A stretch of DNA of 64,000 nucleotides from Panax quinquefolius (GCA_020205615.1 CM035168.1:128970795-129034794), one strand, 5' to 3'. Numbered from the stretch's first letter, positions 1-11,468 are shown. The notes: generated by a model from the sequence alone, not told the origin. Numbers and translations are program-made.

Positions 1-345
1 GATTGAAAAGAATAAAGGGAAAGGAAATAAAAGAAACAATTAAGAAAAATTAAGAAGAGAAAATGAACATTGGATGCCCTATTGCATATTATATCAGCCA
101 ATTAAGTAAGATGTCGATCGATCCTCATATATATATATAATATTAATTATGTGATCTTGACTTAACTCCCCAACTCCTTAGAGCACGGGGCCGTGTTTCT
201 TTCATACAATTGATCACGAAATTAAGTTATCTCAAATATTTCCTCTTTAATTTAAAACTCGATCTTCCATCGTTCCGGGAGCAGTGAAGTTTTCCGCCGA
301 TGAATTAATCGGATGAAAGGACAAGAAAGTATAAGGATGGATTGA
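1..345. other. 3' flank of the GA20-oxidase gene
   Basis: This stretch lies downstream of the stop codon of the minus-strand GA20-oxidase and probably holds its 3' untranslated region. It contains a short AT run near 128-140 and no open frame I would call a gene. I did not find a clear polyadenylation signal. Confidence 0.4.
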
Positions 346-1732
346 TCAGTGGGTAGGTAGCCAGGTAGAGAAAGCTTTGAGGGTATTCATGTCAGCTCTG
401 TAATGCTTCTGTGTAAACTCCAGCAGCATCGGCCATGTGAAATCCGGATATATTCTAGGGCTATTATGGTCCACCAACTCTGCTGGTGGCCTCACCACCT
501 TATCCTTCTTTGGACATAGAAAGAAAGCCAGAGATTTCCTAGGAATTTTGTTGTTTACTACTGCTCTGTGTAAGCAACTTTTGTATTTTCCATTTGATAG
601 AGCCTGCAATAAATAAATTAATAAATAAATATCTACGCGCGGAAACTAGATACAAAAGTTAAAAATGATTTTATGTTTTACAGCGAATGGATAGAGTACA
701 TTAATTTCTTACCATGAATGTGTCGCCTAGGTTAACAACAAATGCGCTGAAATTAGGGCGAATGGACCGCCATTCGTTGTCCACAAACACTTGTAGGCCA
801 CCAACGGTATCTTGGTGAAGGATGGTTAAAGAAGTTGGATCACAATGAGGCCCCGTTCCTAAGGTCAGGTCTGGTTTCTGGCACGGTGGGTAATAATTCA
901 GCCTCATTATCGAATTGTTTTCTTCAAAGAATTCTTTAAAATGTCCTCGGCTTACTCCCAGGCTTATCCCCAATAGCTCCATGATCCCAAGAGAAAGTCT
1001 ACTCATGGCATTGCTATACTCTTGGTACACCCTCCTATATACACACACACACACATACACAAGCCAAATAAAATTAACATATTTAAAACCATGTACGTAT
1101 GTCACGTACTATATACAGTGACAAAAAATTGCAATGTCAAATGGTACTTGAGGTTTTAGTAAGTACCCAAGTTTGGCAAAATCTTCACCCATTTTGTTTG
1201 TAAAATAATCCTCAACTACTGTGGAGGAGCTCTTCTCGGCGGAATATTGAAATGAAAGTGTTTCTTTCCACGGCAGCTTGGACGAAAATCTCCCGGTGAA
1301 GCTACTAGCGTAGCCACAATGTTCACCCAATTTTCTCTGTGCCTTTTGCTTTTCAGAAAGCGGGAGCTCAAAAAACAAGTCCATACACTTATGAGCATCC
1401 GATACGAGATTGGCATCAACCCCATGATTCGCTACAAGAAAAAAGCCATGCTCTCGGCACGCTTGTCCAACACGATTGGATGCTTGTTTGGCGGCAACAT
1501 GATCTCCAGAGAGGAAGCCGCCTAAGTCAATGAGAGGGACGGGTAGCTCTCGAGGATTCGAGCATGGCTTTTCGTGGTCGGGCCATATGAACTGCTTAGG
1601 TATGTTGGTTTCATTTCCAAGAATCGAGGCGTCGAAGATTAGTGACTCGCCGTCTTTGGGTGTTGGAGACATGGATGCCGCGCGCGCTGGTATATTTTTT
1701 GCGATCGTATAGTCGATAACCATTGCATTCAA
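346..1732 (-). CDS. GA20ox: Gibberellin 20-oxidase (three exons)
   Basis: This gene encodes a 2-oxoglutarate/Fe(II)-dependent dioxygenase that carries out successive C-20 oxidations turning GA12/GA53 into GA9/GA20, in the cytosol. I place exon 1 at 1732-1167, exon 2 at 1034-713 and exon 3 at 603-346. Both introns are GT-AG: donors at 1166 and 712, acceptors ending at 1035 and 604. Intron 1 splits a Gly codon and intron 2 is phase 0. The spliced product is 381 residues, the usual family length. Visible motifs are LPWKET (153-158, the GA20ox signature), NYYPPCQKP (235-243), the iron ligands His252, Asp254 and His308, and the 2-oxoglutarate pair Arg318/Ser320 in an RxS motif. The family and exon joins are clear from the sequence; substrate preference (C19/C20, 13-hydroxylated or not) and paralogue number cannot be told. 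Met4 is an alternative start. No disabling change is visible, so it is probably functional. Confidence 0.95.
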
Positions 1733-1910
1733 AAGAGTTGTAAATACAAAATTAATTAAAGAGTTTAGAATTGTGGAGAAGAGTGAAATAATAATAATAA
1801 GAGAACCAAAAAAAAGAGAGAATAAGTTTGGGAGCTAGGTGGGATGAAAGAAAAGCCAAGGCCCTTTTATTGGGGAAGTCGGAGAACGAAAATTGGAATC
1901 TTATAGTAGG
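1733..1910 (-). promoter_or_regulatory. Putative 5' UTR and core promoter of GA20ox
   Basis: Read on the minus strand, the region upstream of the ATG has a pyrimidine-rich leader (about 1745-1830). There are two TATA-like candidates: AATAAAAG with a neighbouring CCAAT near 1864-1874, and CTATAAG near 1900-1906. Either would give a 5' UTR of roughly 100-150 bases. No start-site data are available, so the choice is inference. Confidence 0.35.
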
Positions 1911-2697
1911 TCTCCCTCTCTATAGCCATGCTCTGTAATATTTCATCCATTTTGAATCATAGGATCACTATTAACTTTTAAAAAATTAATTTTAAATGTT
2001 TTGAATTTAAAATCTATATTAATTTATTTATTTTATGTCAATACAATTATAAATATAATAAATTACTTAAAAATTAGTACTAATTATAAGATTCATTGTT
2101 TTTAAAGTTTAAATAATATCATATTAATTTTAAATTTCAAAATATATATATATCCTGTTAATTTTAAATTTTAAAATGGTTCAAATTAATTTTTAGAAAG
2201 TCAATACTTATTTTATAATTAGAAAGAAAGAGTATAAATAAAATATAATTGCACGAACAGGTACAAATTAAGAGATTATTTGCAAAAGAGGACCTACGTG
2301 GTCCATAATTACAAGATGGTGTCTCATTAATAGACAAATTATGCAATGGCTCAACACTCTCTTTTATAGAGTTTGCCAGGAACAATTCCCAATGGCATTG
2401 GTGACATTTGGCGTTTCCTTTATTCTAATTAACCTCCAACTATATGGGGAAACAAGAAATCTAACATCAGCAATTAATATGATAAAACTATGTGTGAAAT
2501 GGCAAATTCAGAGGTTGGAAATATCTTTTAATTAAATTAAAATCAATCTGTTCAAAAATTAAACATAAATTCTTACTTTTTAAATCAGTTCACAAAATTT
2601 TAAAATTTAAAATCGATATGAATTTGTATTATTTTTGTACAAACAATTAAAACTATTCTACACCAATTAGAAAGTTGATTACCATATTTGTTACATA

Positions 2698-2737
<40 letters not shown>

Positions 2738-2745
2738 TATAAAGT
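1911..2745. other. AT-rich intergenic DNA with a TA microsatellite
   Basis: There is no coding frame I can support. The sequence is dominated by A/T runs. A TA dinucleotide tract lies at about 2699-2729, directly beside the first MITE. It would form the distal upstream region of the GA20-oxidase. Confidence 0.5.
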
Positions 2746-2880
2746 TGTGTAATACACAGTCGTCTATGACGATGATTTTTTTGGACTATAGCGACAGTTC
2801 ACCCGTCGCTATAACAATTCTAGTCTATGACGATGCTATAGTCCAAAAAAATTATCACAAAAACGATTATGTACTACACA
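2746..2880. mobile_element. Small fold-back MITE (about 135 bp)
   Basis: The left end (TGTGTAATACACAGTCGT) and the reverse complement of the right end (TGTGTAGTACATAATCGT) match, and both arms later share TTTTTTTGGACTATAGC. The arms are about 50 bp, so nearly the whole sequence can fold into a hairpin. An inner pair (TATAGCGAC / GTCGCTATA) extends the stem. The family is not recognised and no clear target duplication was found. It is non-coding and sits about 1 kb upstream of the GA20-oxidase start. Confidence 0.65.
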
Positions 2881-2882
2881 AA

Positions 2883-2916
<34 letters not shown>

Positions 2917-3166
2917 CGGTCCGGATCTTAAGCTCACCCCTTATTTAGCTTTCAATTGTTTCACTCCCCCCTTTAGCGACGGATTGAAATGACGATTCAT
3001 CACTTCACCGCTATATATAGAGTCACTGTATGTATGTATTGTCCGTCGCTAAAAGCTTAAGACGGCAGCGGTTTTATAAATAGCGAATTTGAAATCGAAT
3101 CAAATCCTATCCGTCATTAAAAGGAGGTGAAATAGAGATAAAGGGTGAAACTTAAGATCCGGATCA
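2917..3166. mobile_element. TIR MITE (about 250 bp) inserted in a TA repeat
   Basis: Inverted ends of about 27 bp are visible: the left begins GGTCCGGATCTTAAGCTCAC, and the right, read in reverse complement, gives GATCCGGATCTTAAGTTTCA. Both flanks are TA repeats (about 2901-2916 and 3170-3199), as expected for an element using TA targets (Tc1/mariner-like); that class is inference. The interior has further inverted pieces (GCGACGGA... / ...TCCGTCGC) and no coding capacity. Confidence 0.75.
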
Positions 3167-3167
3167 C

Positions 3168-3199
<32 letters not shown>

Positions 3200-3204
<5 letters not shown>

Positions 3205-3468
3205 GATTGAAACGAGAGACTATTAAAGGACGCACCTCTTTTGTCTGAATCTATATACACCAACTAAAGATATGTTTGATTATGGGCATTTATAGCGTTT
3301 TCAGTGATAGCGTTTGATGTGGTTTGAGCTCCAATTATATCATAATATTTTCAGAGTATGGTGTTTGGATCTTAAATGTGTTTGTGAGTTAAATAAGTTA
3401 AATTTGAAATAAAACGTTTAGAACCTCCAAACTCTCCAAACACTGGTAGACGAACAAGCACTAAGTCA
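3200..3468. other. Intergenic DNA, nothing definite
   Basis: No gene is seen. Phrases such as TGTTTGG and CCAAACA occur at both ends of a stretch of about 200 bp and recall hAT-type MITEs, but no convincing terminal repeat or 8-bp duplication was found. Confidence 0.4.
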
Positions 3469-5479
3469 TCGTAATTACGGCTGAATAACATTCTTGGCCT
3501 TTCAAGTTGTCCCCTACTTTTAAAGTAGTACTTAAAGTTTATTTTTTGTCAATTAAGTCTTTAAAATTATTATTTTTATTGATTCTGTTCCTTTTACACC
3601 TCAACTCAATCCATTTACCTGACAAAAAATTTCACTAACTAAATATTTAAAAAAACATAAAAGTTTTGAAATTATTTTAAAAAATAATATTTTATTTTAA
3701 AATAATAAAATTATTATTGTTTTAAATATTTTAAAAATTATTATTATTTTCATGAAAAATATTAGAAACTTTTAATTTTCATAAAATGAGTAAAGTTTCA
3801 TAAAATATGGATTCAATTTTTTTTTTTTAAAAACTAAACTTTATTTTCAAAAATAAATGTTTTTTTTCATTTTTATGTAAAATTTTATTTTCATAATTTT
3901 TTACGTCTTTAACATTATTATATGTTTTCTTAATATTAAAATTTTAAAAACAAAAACTAAAAATAGAAATTAAAATTAAAATACAAAAACAGTAAAAGAT
4001 AATCAAATAAAAAATTTATTTAATTTTAAAAAAAAGAAATTAAAAGTTTTAAAATAAATATTATTTTCAGGAAAAAATTGTAAAATGAGTAAAGTTTTAT
4101 AAAGTATAGATTCAAAAAAATAAAATTTATTTTCAGAAAAAATAGAAAATTTATTTTTTAAAATAATTAGTAAAGTTTCATAAAACTTTAATTTTTTGAA
4201 TGAATATTTTATGATACTTTACTAATTTTATCAAAAAAATAAAAGTTTCTAATATTTTTCCTAAAAATAATAATTATTTTAAAAATATTATTTTAGTTTC
4301 TTTTTTAAAAAAATTGAATCAAATTTGTTATTTATGTTTTACTGTTTTTTGTATTTTAATTTCTATTTTAAATATTTTTTAAAATTCTAATATTAAAAAC
4401 ATATAATAATGGTGAAGACATAAAAAAAATTCTAAAATAAAGTTTAAATAAAAGATGAAAAAATCTATTTGTAAAAAAAAATAAAGTTTTTTTTTTTTTT
4501 TGAATCTATATTTTATGAAATTTTATGAAAAATAAAAGTTTCTAATATTTTTTAAGTGAAAATAATAATTATTTTAAAAATATTTAAAATAATATTTATT
4601 TTTATATTTTAAAATAAAATATTATTTTTTAAATAATAATAATTTAAAAACTTTTTATTTTTTTAAAAAAATAATTTGTTAAATTGCGGTCGGGTCAAAA
4701 TTTGGTCAAAATGGGTCGGGGTCAGGGTTATATCGGGCAAACTGAATAAAATTGACAAAAAAATATTACTTAAAAAATTGAATTTTATGGACGACTTTAA
4801 AAGTGGATGATGTAAGACCCCGAATTTTATGAAATGAAAATATTCAATTTTCTTATAATTATTATTTTATTTCGTAAATGGTTGAATTGATAAAGGGTTA
4901 AAGTTAAGGGTGATATGTGAAAATTTTTGCAAAATATATATGCAAGTTATTATAAAATATTCATTTGATCGGGGAATATTCTTTTTGTCGAAGAATATCC
5001 GTACGACGGCTCAATCATTGGTGGACCCCACAACGGAAGTATTGTCGTAGTAAGAAAATGACAGAATTATCTTTTTATAAAAATAACGGCGAAAGTGTTA
5101 CCGTTAAAACTGTTGAACTACTCGGTAGTAAAAATACAAAGATGTACTGGCGTGGTTGCGTAAGTAGCACACGATATTGATTATTGATCTTTACGTGAGA
5201 AGTCACTCAATTATACTCAATTATTACTCTGATGAATTCTTGCGTCATATTTCTCGTATTATTGATTCGATTATTGTCACGATGTCATATGATAATATGA
5301 TATATTATTAAATCAATAATTGAGATGACAAAATTATTCATATTATTAAATTGCAATATTTACAATGTCTGTAAGTTACATCGATGAGAGGTTTGGTCAC
5401 CTAATTTAACGGCGCATGATAGGAGAAATCCTTATTGGAAAGCCCTCCTCTTTCTTGGGAACGACCTGGTTGTTAAATA

Positions 5480-5819
5480 CTCCCTCTGTTCTTAAAAGAT
5501 TGTCGTTTAAGGTTAATGCACACAGATTAAGAAATATAATTAATACCTAGCGAAAATACTATACTACCCTTATTAATTTTCTCAACCAATTATTCCCCTC
5601 CCAATGTTTCTCATTCAATTCAACCAATTACTACTTGGATTATAGCATTAAATTGAATAAGAATCATTGGGAAGGGAAGAAAACTTTAAATAGAAGAAAG
5701 CTTTAAATAAGGGTAAAGTAGAAAAAAAATAGCTAATGTGTATTGATTAACTCAAAACGATAATCTTTTTGGAACAAAAATTACTTCCTAAAATGACAAT
5801 CTTTAAGGAACGGAGGGAG
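5480..5819. mobile_element. Stowaway-type MITE (Tc1/mariner)
   Basis: It begins CTCCCTCTGTTC and ends GAACGGAGGGAG, the Stowaway terminal repeat, with TA on each side (5478-5479 and 5820-5821). Sister LTRs read straight through this point, which confirms a secondary insertion of 340 bp plus TA. Inner inverted stretches around AAAGATTGTCGTTT and ACAATCTTTAAGG extend the terminal pairing. There is no coding capacity. Confidence 0.9.
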
Positions 5820-6512
5820 TATTGTGAGTTATAATATTAATGATGAATGTTATTAAAAATCGAAGTTGAGTTCGGAGCTGAATTTGGAGAAGCGGACGTG
5901 ATATTTGAGTCCGAAACAATGAAATTAGTAGAAATAAACTATAAACACAAAATTTGTTGTGGTTGACTTTTTGGTCAAAAAAGTCAACAGTTGACTTTTT
6001 CAGAAAAAGTCAAACTTTGAATTTTCAAAAATGAAATTTTTGAGAAAAATATTTCCATTGTGTTGGGATTGTTAGTGTTAGTGAAAATCGACATTTATTT
6101 TGATAATAATTGATGTATGGAGGTTATATTGACCAATCGGGTAATTAATCGAATAAATGAGCAATTAATTGCTATTAATTCACATGATTATAACTATTTG
6201 GTCACATGTGTGTACTATTGATTCACATTCATTTACTATTAGGGGAGTTGGTGCAAGATTGATAATACTTGCATTACTAAGTTAAAAATAGAATTATAGA
6301 TGGAGGTACTATACTGTAATTCGTATTTTCACATGATTATAACTATTGATTCACATGATTGAACTATTGATTCACATTATTTACTATTAGGGGAGGTGAT
6401 GCAAGTTTGATAATACTTGCAGGACTAAATTAAAAATGAAAGAAAAGTTGAAGGTATTGTCTTTGTAATATTTTGAGCCCCAAAACGATGCGATTATCGA
6501 AACTATATTTTC

Positions 6513-6522
6513 CTATAAATAG
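6513..6522 (+). promoter_or_regulatory. TATA box of the family-A LTR
   Basis: CTATAAATAG lies 130-140 bases before the leader splice-donor match. The same box is conserved in the other family-A LTRs (near 52028 and 55937, and in the reverse copies near 49369 and 24409) and in family B (near 15395). This marks the U3/R boundary region of the LTR. The activity of this solo copy is unknown. Confidence 0.65.
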
Positions 6523-6714
6523 AAGCTCATTCTTCCTTCATTTCTCACCAATTCACTAAAGCTATAGAGCAATTATTATAGAGAGAAATTATAGAGAAAA
6601 AAGAGAAATCTGCTACATCTCTACTCCAAGATATCCGCTTTCTTTCTAAGGTAAGGGGTATTATTTCTTTCGTATTCATGAAGAGAGCTTACATTATTCC
6701 ATTATTTATTATTA

Positions 6715-7270
6715 TATTGGAATAACTTTTGTCTATCTTGATCTACCGCATACATGGTAAAATTCTTTTGTTATTCCATTCTTTATTATTACATTGGAAT
6801 ATCCTCATGCATGCGGATTACGCTTAGACTGGTTCCATTCTTTATTATTACATTGGAATAACTTTTGCATGCGATCTACCTATCGCATGCATGATAAATT
6901 CTTTGTTATTCCATTCTTTATTATTACATTGGAATATCACATGCATGCGGATTACGCTTGAACTGGTTCCATTCTTTATTATTTTGTTGGAATAACTTTG
7001 TTTGTGTGCGATTATCGCATGCACGGTGAATTCTTTGTTATTATATTCTTTATTATTACATTGGAATATCCATTTTGTGCGGATTACGCTGAGCCGAGTT
7101 CCATTCTTTTTTATTACATTGGAATAACTCGCATGCATGCGGCTACATCGCATGCATGGTGAATTCTTCCATTATTTCATTCCTTATTATTTTGTTGGAA
7201 TATCACATGCATGCGGATTACGCGTGACACAGTTCCATTCTTTATTATTCATTGGAATAACTTTTATACA
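6715..7270 (+). repeat. Tandem hairpin array inside LTR-A
   Basis: Units of roughly 100-105 bp repeat about five times. Each holds two inverted pairs: GTTATTCCA...TGGAATAAC around TTCTTTATTATTACA, and GCATGCGG...CCGCATGC-like arms ending GGTGAATTC. The array is found in every family-A LTR that covers this region (reverse copies at about 13620-14100, 46620-47190 and 48780-49170; forward at about 52225-52680 and 56115-56500), with unit number and wording varying. Confidence 0.75.
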
Positions 7271-8477
7271 TGTGGATTATCACATGCATGGTGAATGATC
7301 CTTCGTATTCGCTTCCTTATTAAATTGTGAAAATGATGCATCTACGTGGATTACTGCATGGCGGTGAAAATCCATTTGCAGCTTTATATATTCGATGATA
7401 CTCATTTGGTTAAAGTTTTGAAACTTATACTCCATGAAATTAGTAGAATATTCTCGGATATTTGCGCTTCATCCCAGATCTTTTCATGAAAATATTCTTC
7501 GAGCATTCTTGAATTTTACTCCTGGCGATGATCGTATTGACAATTTGGGCGTAATTGATTTCAAGATAAATTAACTTATAAATCTTTAAAATTTATTCTT
7601 GAACTTGTTTTATTGAATTATTATGTCATTGTCATCATCCTCATGCTTATATTGTGATGAAAAAGTCATCTTTGGCTTACGTCATAGATGGACTTGGTAT
7701 GATTATGACCGAGGATTATTCGGTATAATCATGACTTGTAATGTTATAAATGATGTGGTAAAAGTCCTCGAGAGCTTTGTAGTGCATTGATGGGCGCTTT
7801 TTGGTATGATTATGACCAGATTATTCAAAGATAGTCATGACCATTGATGATTTAATGAATATCCTCGGCCCAGAGTGCGAGGATGACTCGATGATGTGGT
7901 TTATTTATTAAGCTGAGTCTCAGCGATAAAAATTGATGAAAATATTTTAAATCATAGAAGATAGTAGATATCATGCTTTACTTGACTCTTCTATCGGATT
8001 GCTTATTCCGGTGTAGTTAAATTTGATGTCTATTGTATTTTATCAGTTTAACATTGTTGAAGACTAATGATAATTTATTCTGCATTATCTTAGTCATAAT
8101 ATTTCTTACTGGGCTAGTTGAGCTCACCATTTCTTTCACTGTTCTCTTTAGGAAATGAGAACGTAGCTGGAACTAGTCGGGGAACGGAGTGACGGTCCAG
8201 ATGTTAGCATTAGTAGTCCTCACTATTCTGTTAAATAGTGTGATAATAAATGTAATGAGGACTCTATTGAGTGTGGATATTATCTAGATGACAATATTCT
8301 TATTAAAACTCTTAAATTATGTTTTGTTGTATTTTACACGACTGTTGTATAATTAAGTTGTATTTGAATTTTGTACCATGTATTTGGCGACTCAAGATGG
8401 GTGATGTATACCTATTTTGGGGGCGTCACATATGGCAACTTAAAGTGTCAACAATGTCATTCAACCTTGTAACTACT

Positions 8478-8780
8478 GTGCTAAAGGAGTTAGAATTGTT
8501 AATTTTGACAAAACATTAATAAAAAATATTGAACAACAATAACATTCATTTCAATACCAATAATTAATTAACAATGGTAAATTAATTTAAGAGATTATAA
8601 ACTAAAAGTGGAGGGAAAAACATTAATTCTTACAAATCAGAGACATGCTGAAGCTAATTGAATGAACAACTCGCACAACAGAATTTGTGTACGAATCTAA
8701 AACGGAAGATTGTACTATAGATAGAAATTGGATACTTTTAGTAATCTAAAAAACTTACATGAATGTATCTGTCTAAGATG
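8478..8780. other. Intergenic DNA between two DNA transposons
   Basis: AT-rich sequence without a supported gene or recognisable repeat. It is the original flank of the PIF/Harbinger insertion that follows. Confidence 0.45.
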
Positions 8781-9126
8781 TAAGAGCTTCTCCAGCAGAT
8801 GGACTATCTGTTGGACTATATTTAGTCCATCTGACATCAGCAAATGTCCTTTAGTCTTCACTCCTTCCAGCAGATGGACTATCATGTGGACTATCCCATG
8901 GACTATCGTATAAAAAGATTAAAATAATCAATGAATTCAAAAAAAACTCCAACGGACATAATCCAACAACCATATTCCAACGGTCATATTATAACGGCTA
9001 TATTTTAAAAAACAAATAGCATCTATAAATATAAGTCACATCTAGTCTCTCATATTCACCCATCTTAACTTCATTCTTCCAGTCAAATAAGTTATTTTAA
9101 ATATGTCTCGTCAATTCTAATTAGCT

Positions 9127-10395
9127 ATGTTGCATATGGATGAAGAAGAAGATGAAGAAGCATATGGACAATTGTGTGGCATGGCGTCTATTGTAGAAGA
9201 ACAACAAAATGTCAATAGGCATACATCACGTCATCGTGGTTCTGTGCAAGGTCGTATGACCATTGATCGTGGTAGACATGAAGGTCATAATCGACTTTTT
9301 TGTGATTATTTTGCTGAATATCCTACATACCCCCTGTATCTATTTCGGAGAAGGTTTAAAATGTGGTGCCCGCTTTTCCTCCGAATTCAAAGAGCAGTTG
9401 AAGCGTATAATTCATACTTCGTCCAAAAAATGAATGCTGCAGGATATCTCAGTTTATCTTCTCTACAAAAGATAACTGCCTCAATGCGGATGCTTGCCTA
9501 TAGTGTTTCAGCGGATTCTGTTGATGATTATGTGTGGATCGGTGAAAGCACGGCTATATTGAGTCTTAAAAGGTTTATAAAAGCAGTCATTTCAATTTTT
9601 GGTGATGAATAACTGAGATCCCCCAATAGTAATGACATCTTCGGATTGTTATCAAAAGCTGAAGAGCGTGGTTTTCCTGGGATGTTAGGGAGCATCGACT
9701 GCATGCATTGGAAATGGAAGAATTGTCCGGTTGCATGGCATGGTATGTATTCTGGACATGTGTATGAGCCAACAATTATTTTAGAAGCGGTGGCTTCATA
9801 CGATCTTTGGATATGGCATGCATTTTTTGGCTTACCAAGCTCTCATAATGATATTAACGTTTTGGAGAGATCATCTATCTTCCCTGCTCTTACTGAAGGT
9901 CGTGCTCCACCAGTGAACTACTCAATTAAATTAAATGAGTACACGATGGGATATTACCTTGTTGATGGCATATATCCCCCATGGGCAATATTTGTTAAAA
10001 CCATTTCAGCACCTCAAGGAAATAAAAGAAAACTATTTGCTAAGACTCAAGAGGCGCTTAGAAAGGATGTTGAGCGAGCATTTGGGGTACTGCAAGCACG
10101 TTTTGCGATAGTTCGTGGTCCTGCACGATTTTGGGATCAAACAACACTAAAAGAAATTATGAATGCATGCATAATATTACATAATATGATCGTTGAAGAT
10201 GAACGAGATAAAAATCAAGAACCAACAACCTATGATACACATGACGAGATTCCAACTGTAGAAGTGTCTCATGAGCGTACCCCACAATTACTAGAATTCA
10301 TTGAAGCAAATCATCGCATAAGGGATAAACAAGTTCATTTTAAACTGCAAGAAGATATTATTCAACGCTTGTGGTCACTACATGGCGGAGCCTAA
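9127..10395 (+). pseudogene. PIF/Harbinger DDE transposase with one in-frame stop
   Basis: This is a HARBI1-like (DDE_Tnp_4) transposase, which cuts and joins the element with help from its Myb-like partner. The frame from 9127 to 10395 (423 codons including stops) is open except for one TAA at 9610-9612; the upstream and downstream parts are in the same frame. An acidic N-terminus is followed by a helical region, then the catalytic core: first Asp in GSIDCMHW, the NDINVLERS motif, second Asp in YYLVDGIYP, and Glu in VERAFGVLQ. The stop falls just after FGDE and before LRSPN, where relatives usually have a Tyr codon, so a single base change explains it. The start is chosen as the first ATG before the acidic tract. 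As it stands the protein would be cut to 161 residues and lack the core. Reinitiation or an intron is unlikely. Confidence 0.88.
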
Positions 10396-10451
10396 CCCAT
10401 TACATTCTACTACAATAATAAGCAAATTATGATTCTCTAATAATAAGCAAA

Positions 10452-11468
10452 TCAACTACTAGATGTAACTCTTTTCATGATTTCTTTCTTGCGTTGTTTA
10501 TAATATTCAGCTACTTCGAGCTCCATGTTAGCTGTGTCGATCATCATGATCCTTTCATCCTCTTGTGCTTTCAGTATATTCAACTTCTCTTGTTCTTGAA
10601 AATATATTCTGTCCATGTTCTCTTGTCTCTTTTGTTGGTTCAATTTCATCTGATGATCGAACTTCTCAAACCTCAACTCCATAGGTGTACTAGTATCACC
10701 GGTTACTTTGTCCTTTTTAAATAATGCTTTCGAAGCCTTTCTTCCCATTGGCCTCTCTAATCCTGCAGAGATTGTATTTTCAATACCATCGTCTTCACCC
10801 AAATTGACTTCTTCTGCGGTTGATGGAGAAGATGCTGCTGGACTTGACTTTCTATTACTTTCCTATTTTTTTCACTATTATTTGTTCTCCATTTCGGTGC
10901 ATCCTTTAATATTCTCCAATAATGCATAAATCCAAATGGTTGGTTTTGCATACTTTTGAACATCTCTAATGCTTGAAATATCTATTGAAAAATTATTTAC
11001 AAAGTATTAAATATAAAAATATAAGAATAAAACTTAATGAAATTTTACATGAAAAAATTGAAATACCTTATCTTGTTCGCCTACACCGCTTTGTTGCATT
11101 CTTTCAATTGAAGCATAATATCCACAAAATTTATTCACCGCAAGTTGAATTGTTGACCAACGTTTCGCCAAAGCAGTAGAATTGCGTTCAGACTCAAAAT
11201 TTATGTATTCGTGAAAGTATTCTTGAACTCTTTCCCAATATCTTCCATGTTTCTGATCGTTTCCTTGAATTGGATCCATGCTTACATTAAGCCATGCGAA
11301 AACAAGAAGGGTATCTTCATTAATAGTGTAATTTCCCTTTCGCCCTGTTCTTTTATTGGACTCCTTTTCAGGAGTCTGAATTGGTACATCAGTTTGAATT
11401 GAAAATTCATCCAACAAATTTGGATCATCAAGTGAGAAACCTTCAGATAATAATGAAGAATAATACAT
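10452..11468 (-). pseudogene. Myb/SANT-like ORF2 of PIF/Harbinger, with intron and frameshift
   Basis: The partner protein of plant PIF/Harbinger elements, needed for nuclear entry and end binding of the transposase. Exon 1 (11468-11067) carries the trihelix/SANT-like region (around NYTINEDTLLVFAWLN and YWERVQEYFHEY). A GT-AG intron (11066-10982) joins in phase to exon 2 from 10981, which continues IFQALEMFKSMQ... HYWRILKDAPKW. Near 10860 the frame shifts: the tail with GEDDGIENTISAGLERPMG and a charged coiled-coil end reads in another frame to the stop at 10452. The C-terminal part resembles the NAM-associated domain seen in these ORF2 proteins. It is head-on to the transposase. The frameshift makes it a pseudogene unless a second small intron removes it. 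Confidence 0.75.

Larger units (their letters stand above)
4811..8430 (+). repeat. Solo LTR, family A (3.6 kb including a MITE)
   Basis: It starts TGTAAGACCCCGAATTTTATG and ends GGGGGCGTCACA, the TG...CA form shared by the other family-A LTRs. Flanking DNA on both sides belongs to the long-TIR element, so this is a solo LTR left by recombination rather than part of an element. The 5-bp flanks (GATGA and TATGG) match only partly. Inside are a TATA box near 6513, a splice-donor match at 6651, hairpin repeats at about 6715-7270, repeats around TCATCTTTGGCTTACG (about 7620-7930) and an acceptor match at 8150-8151. The embedded Stowaway MITE accounts for 342 bp. Confidence 0.85.
3479..8467. mobile_element. 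Long-TIR AT-rich DNA transposon, copy 1, split by a solo LTR
   Basis: The left end begins GGCTGAATAACATTCTTGGC, and the right end in reverse complement begins GGTTGAATGACATTGTTGAC. Similarity continues inward (CTTTCAAGTTG... and the TTTTTTGTCAATT stretch). It is flanked by TCGTAATTAC (3469-3478) and TTGTAACTAC (8468-8477), a 10-bp duplication with two mismatches, which fits the Mutator superfamily. The interior (about 3640-4680) is almost pure A/T and contains large inverted segments, so the element can fold on itself. The right TIR is interrupted about 35 bp from its end by the solo LTR at 4811-8430. Without that LTR the element is about 1.37 kb and non-coding. A second copy lies at 60102-61744. 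Confidence 0.75.

Noticed and set aside
1216..1533. Open frames antisense to or out of frame with exon 1 of the GA20-oxidase
   Set aside because: They overlap a well-supported exon and show no family resemblance.
3250..3468. hAT-type MITE suggested by TGTTTGG and CCAAACA words
   Set aside because: No matching terminal inverted repeat or 8-bp duplication could be drawn.
6715..7270. CRISPR-like array (regular repeats with spacers)
   Set aside because: Units are diverged, have no constant direct repeat with unique spacers, and lie inside a plant LTR in several copies.
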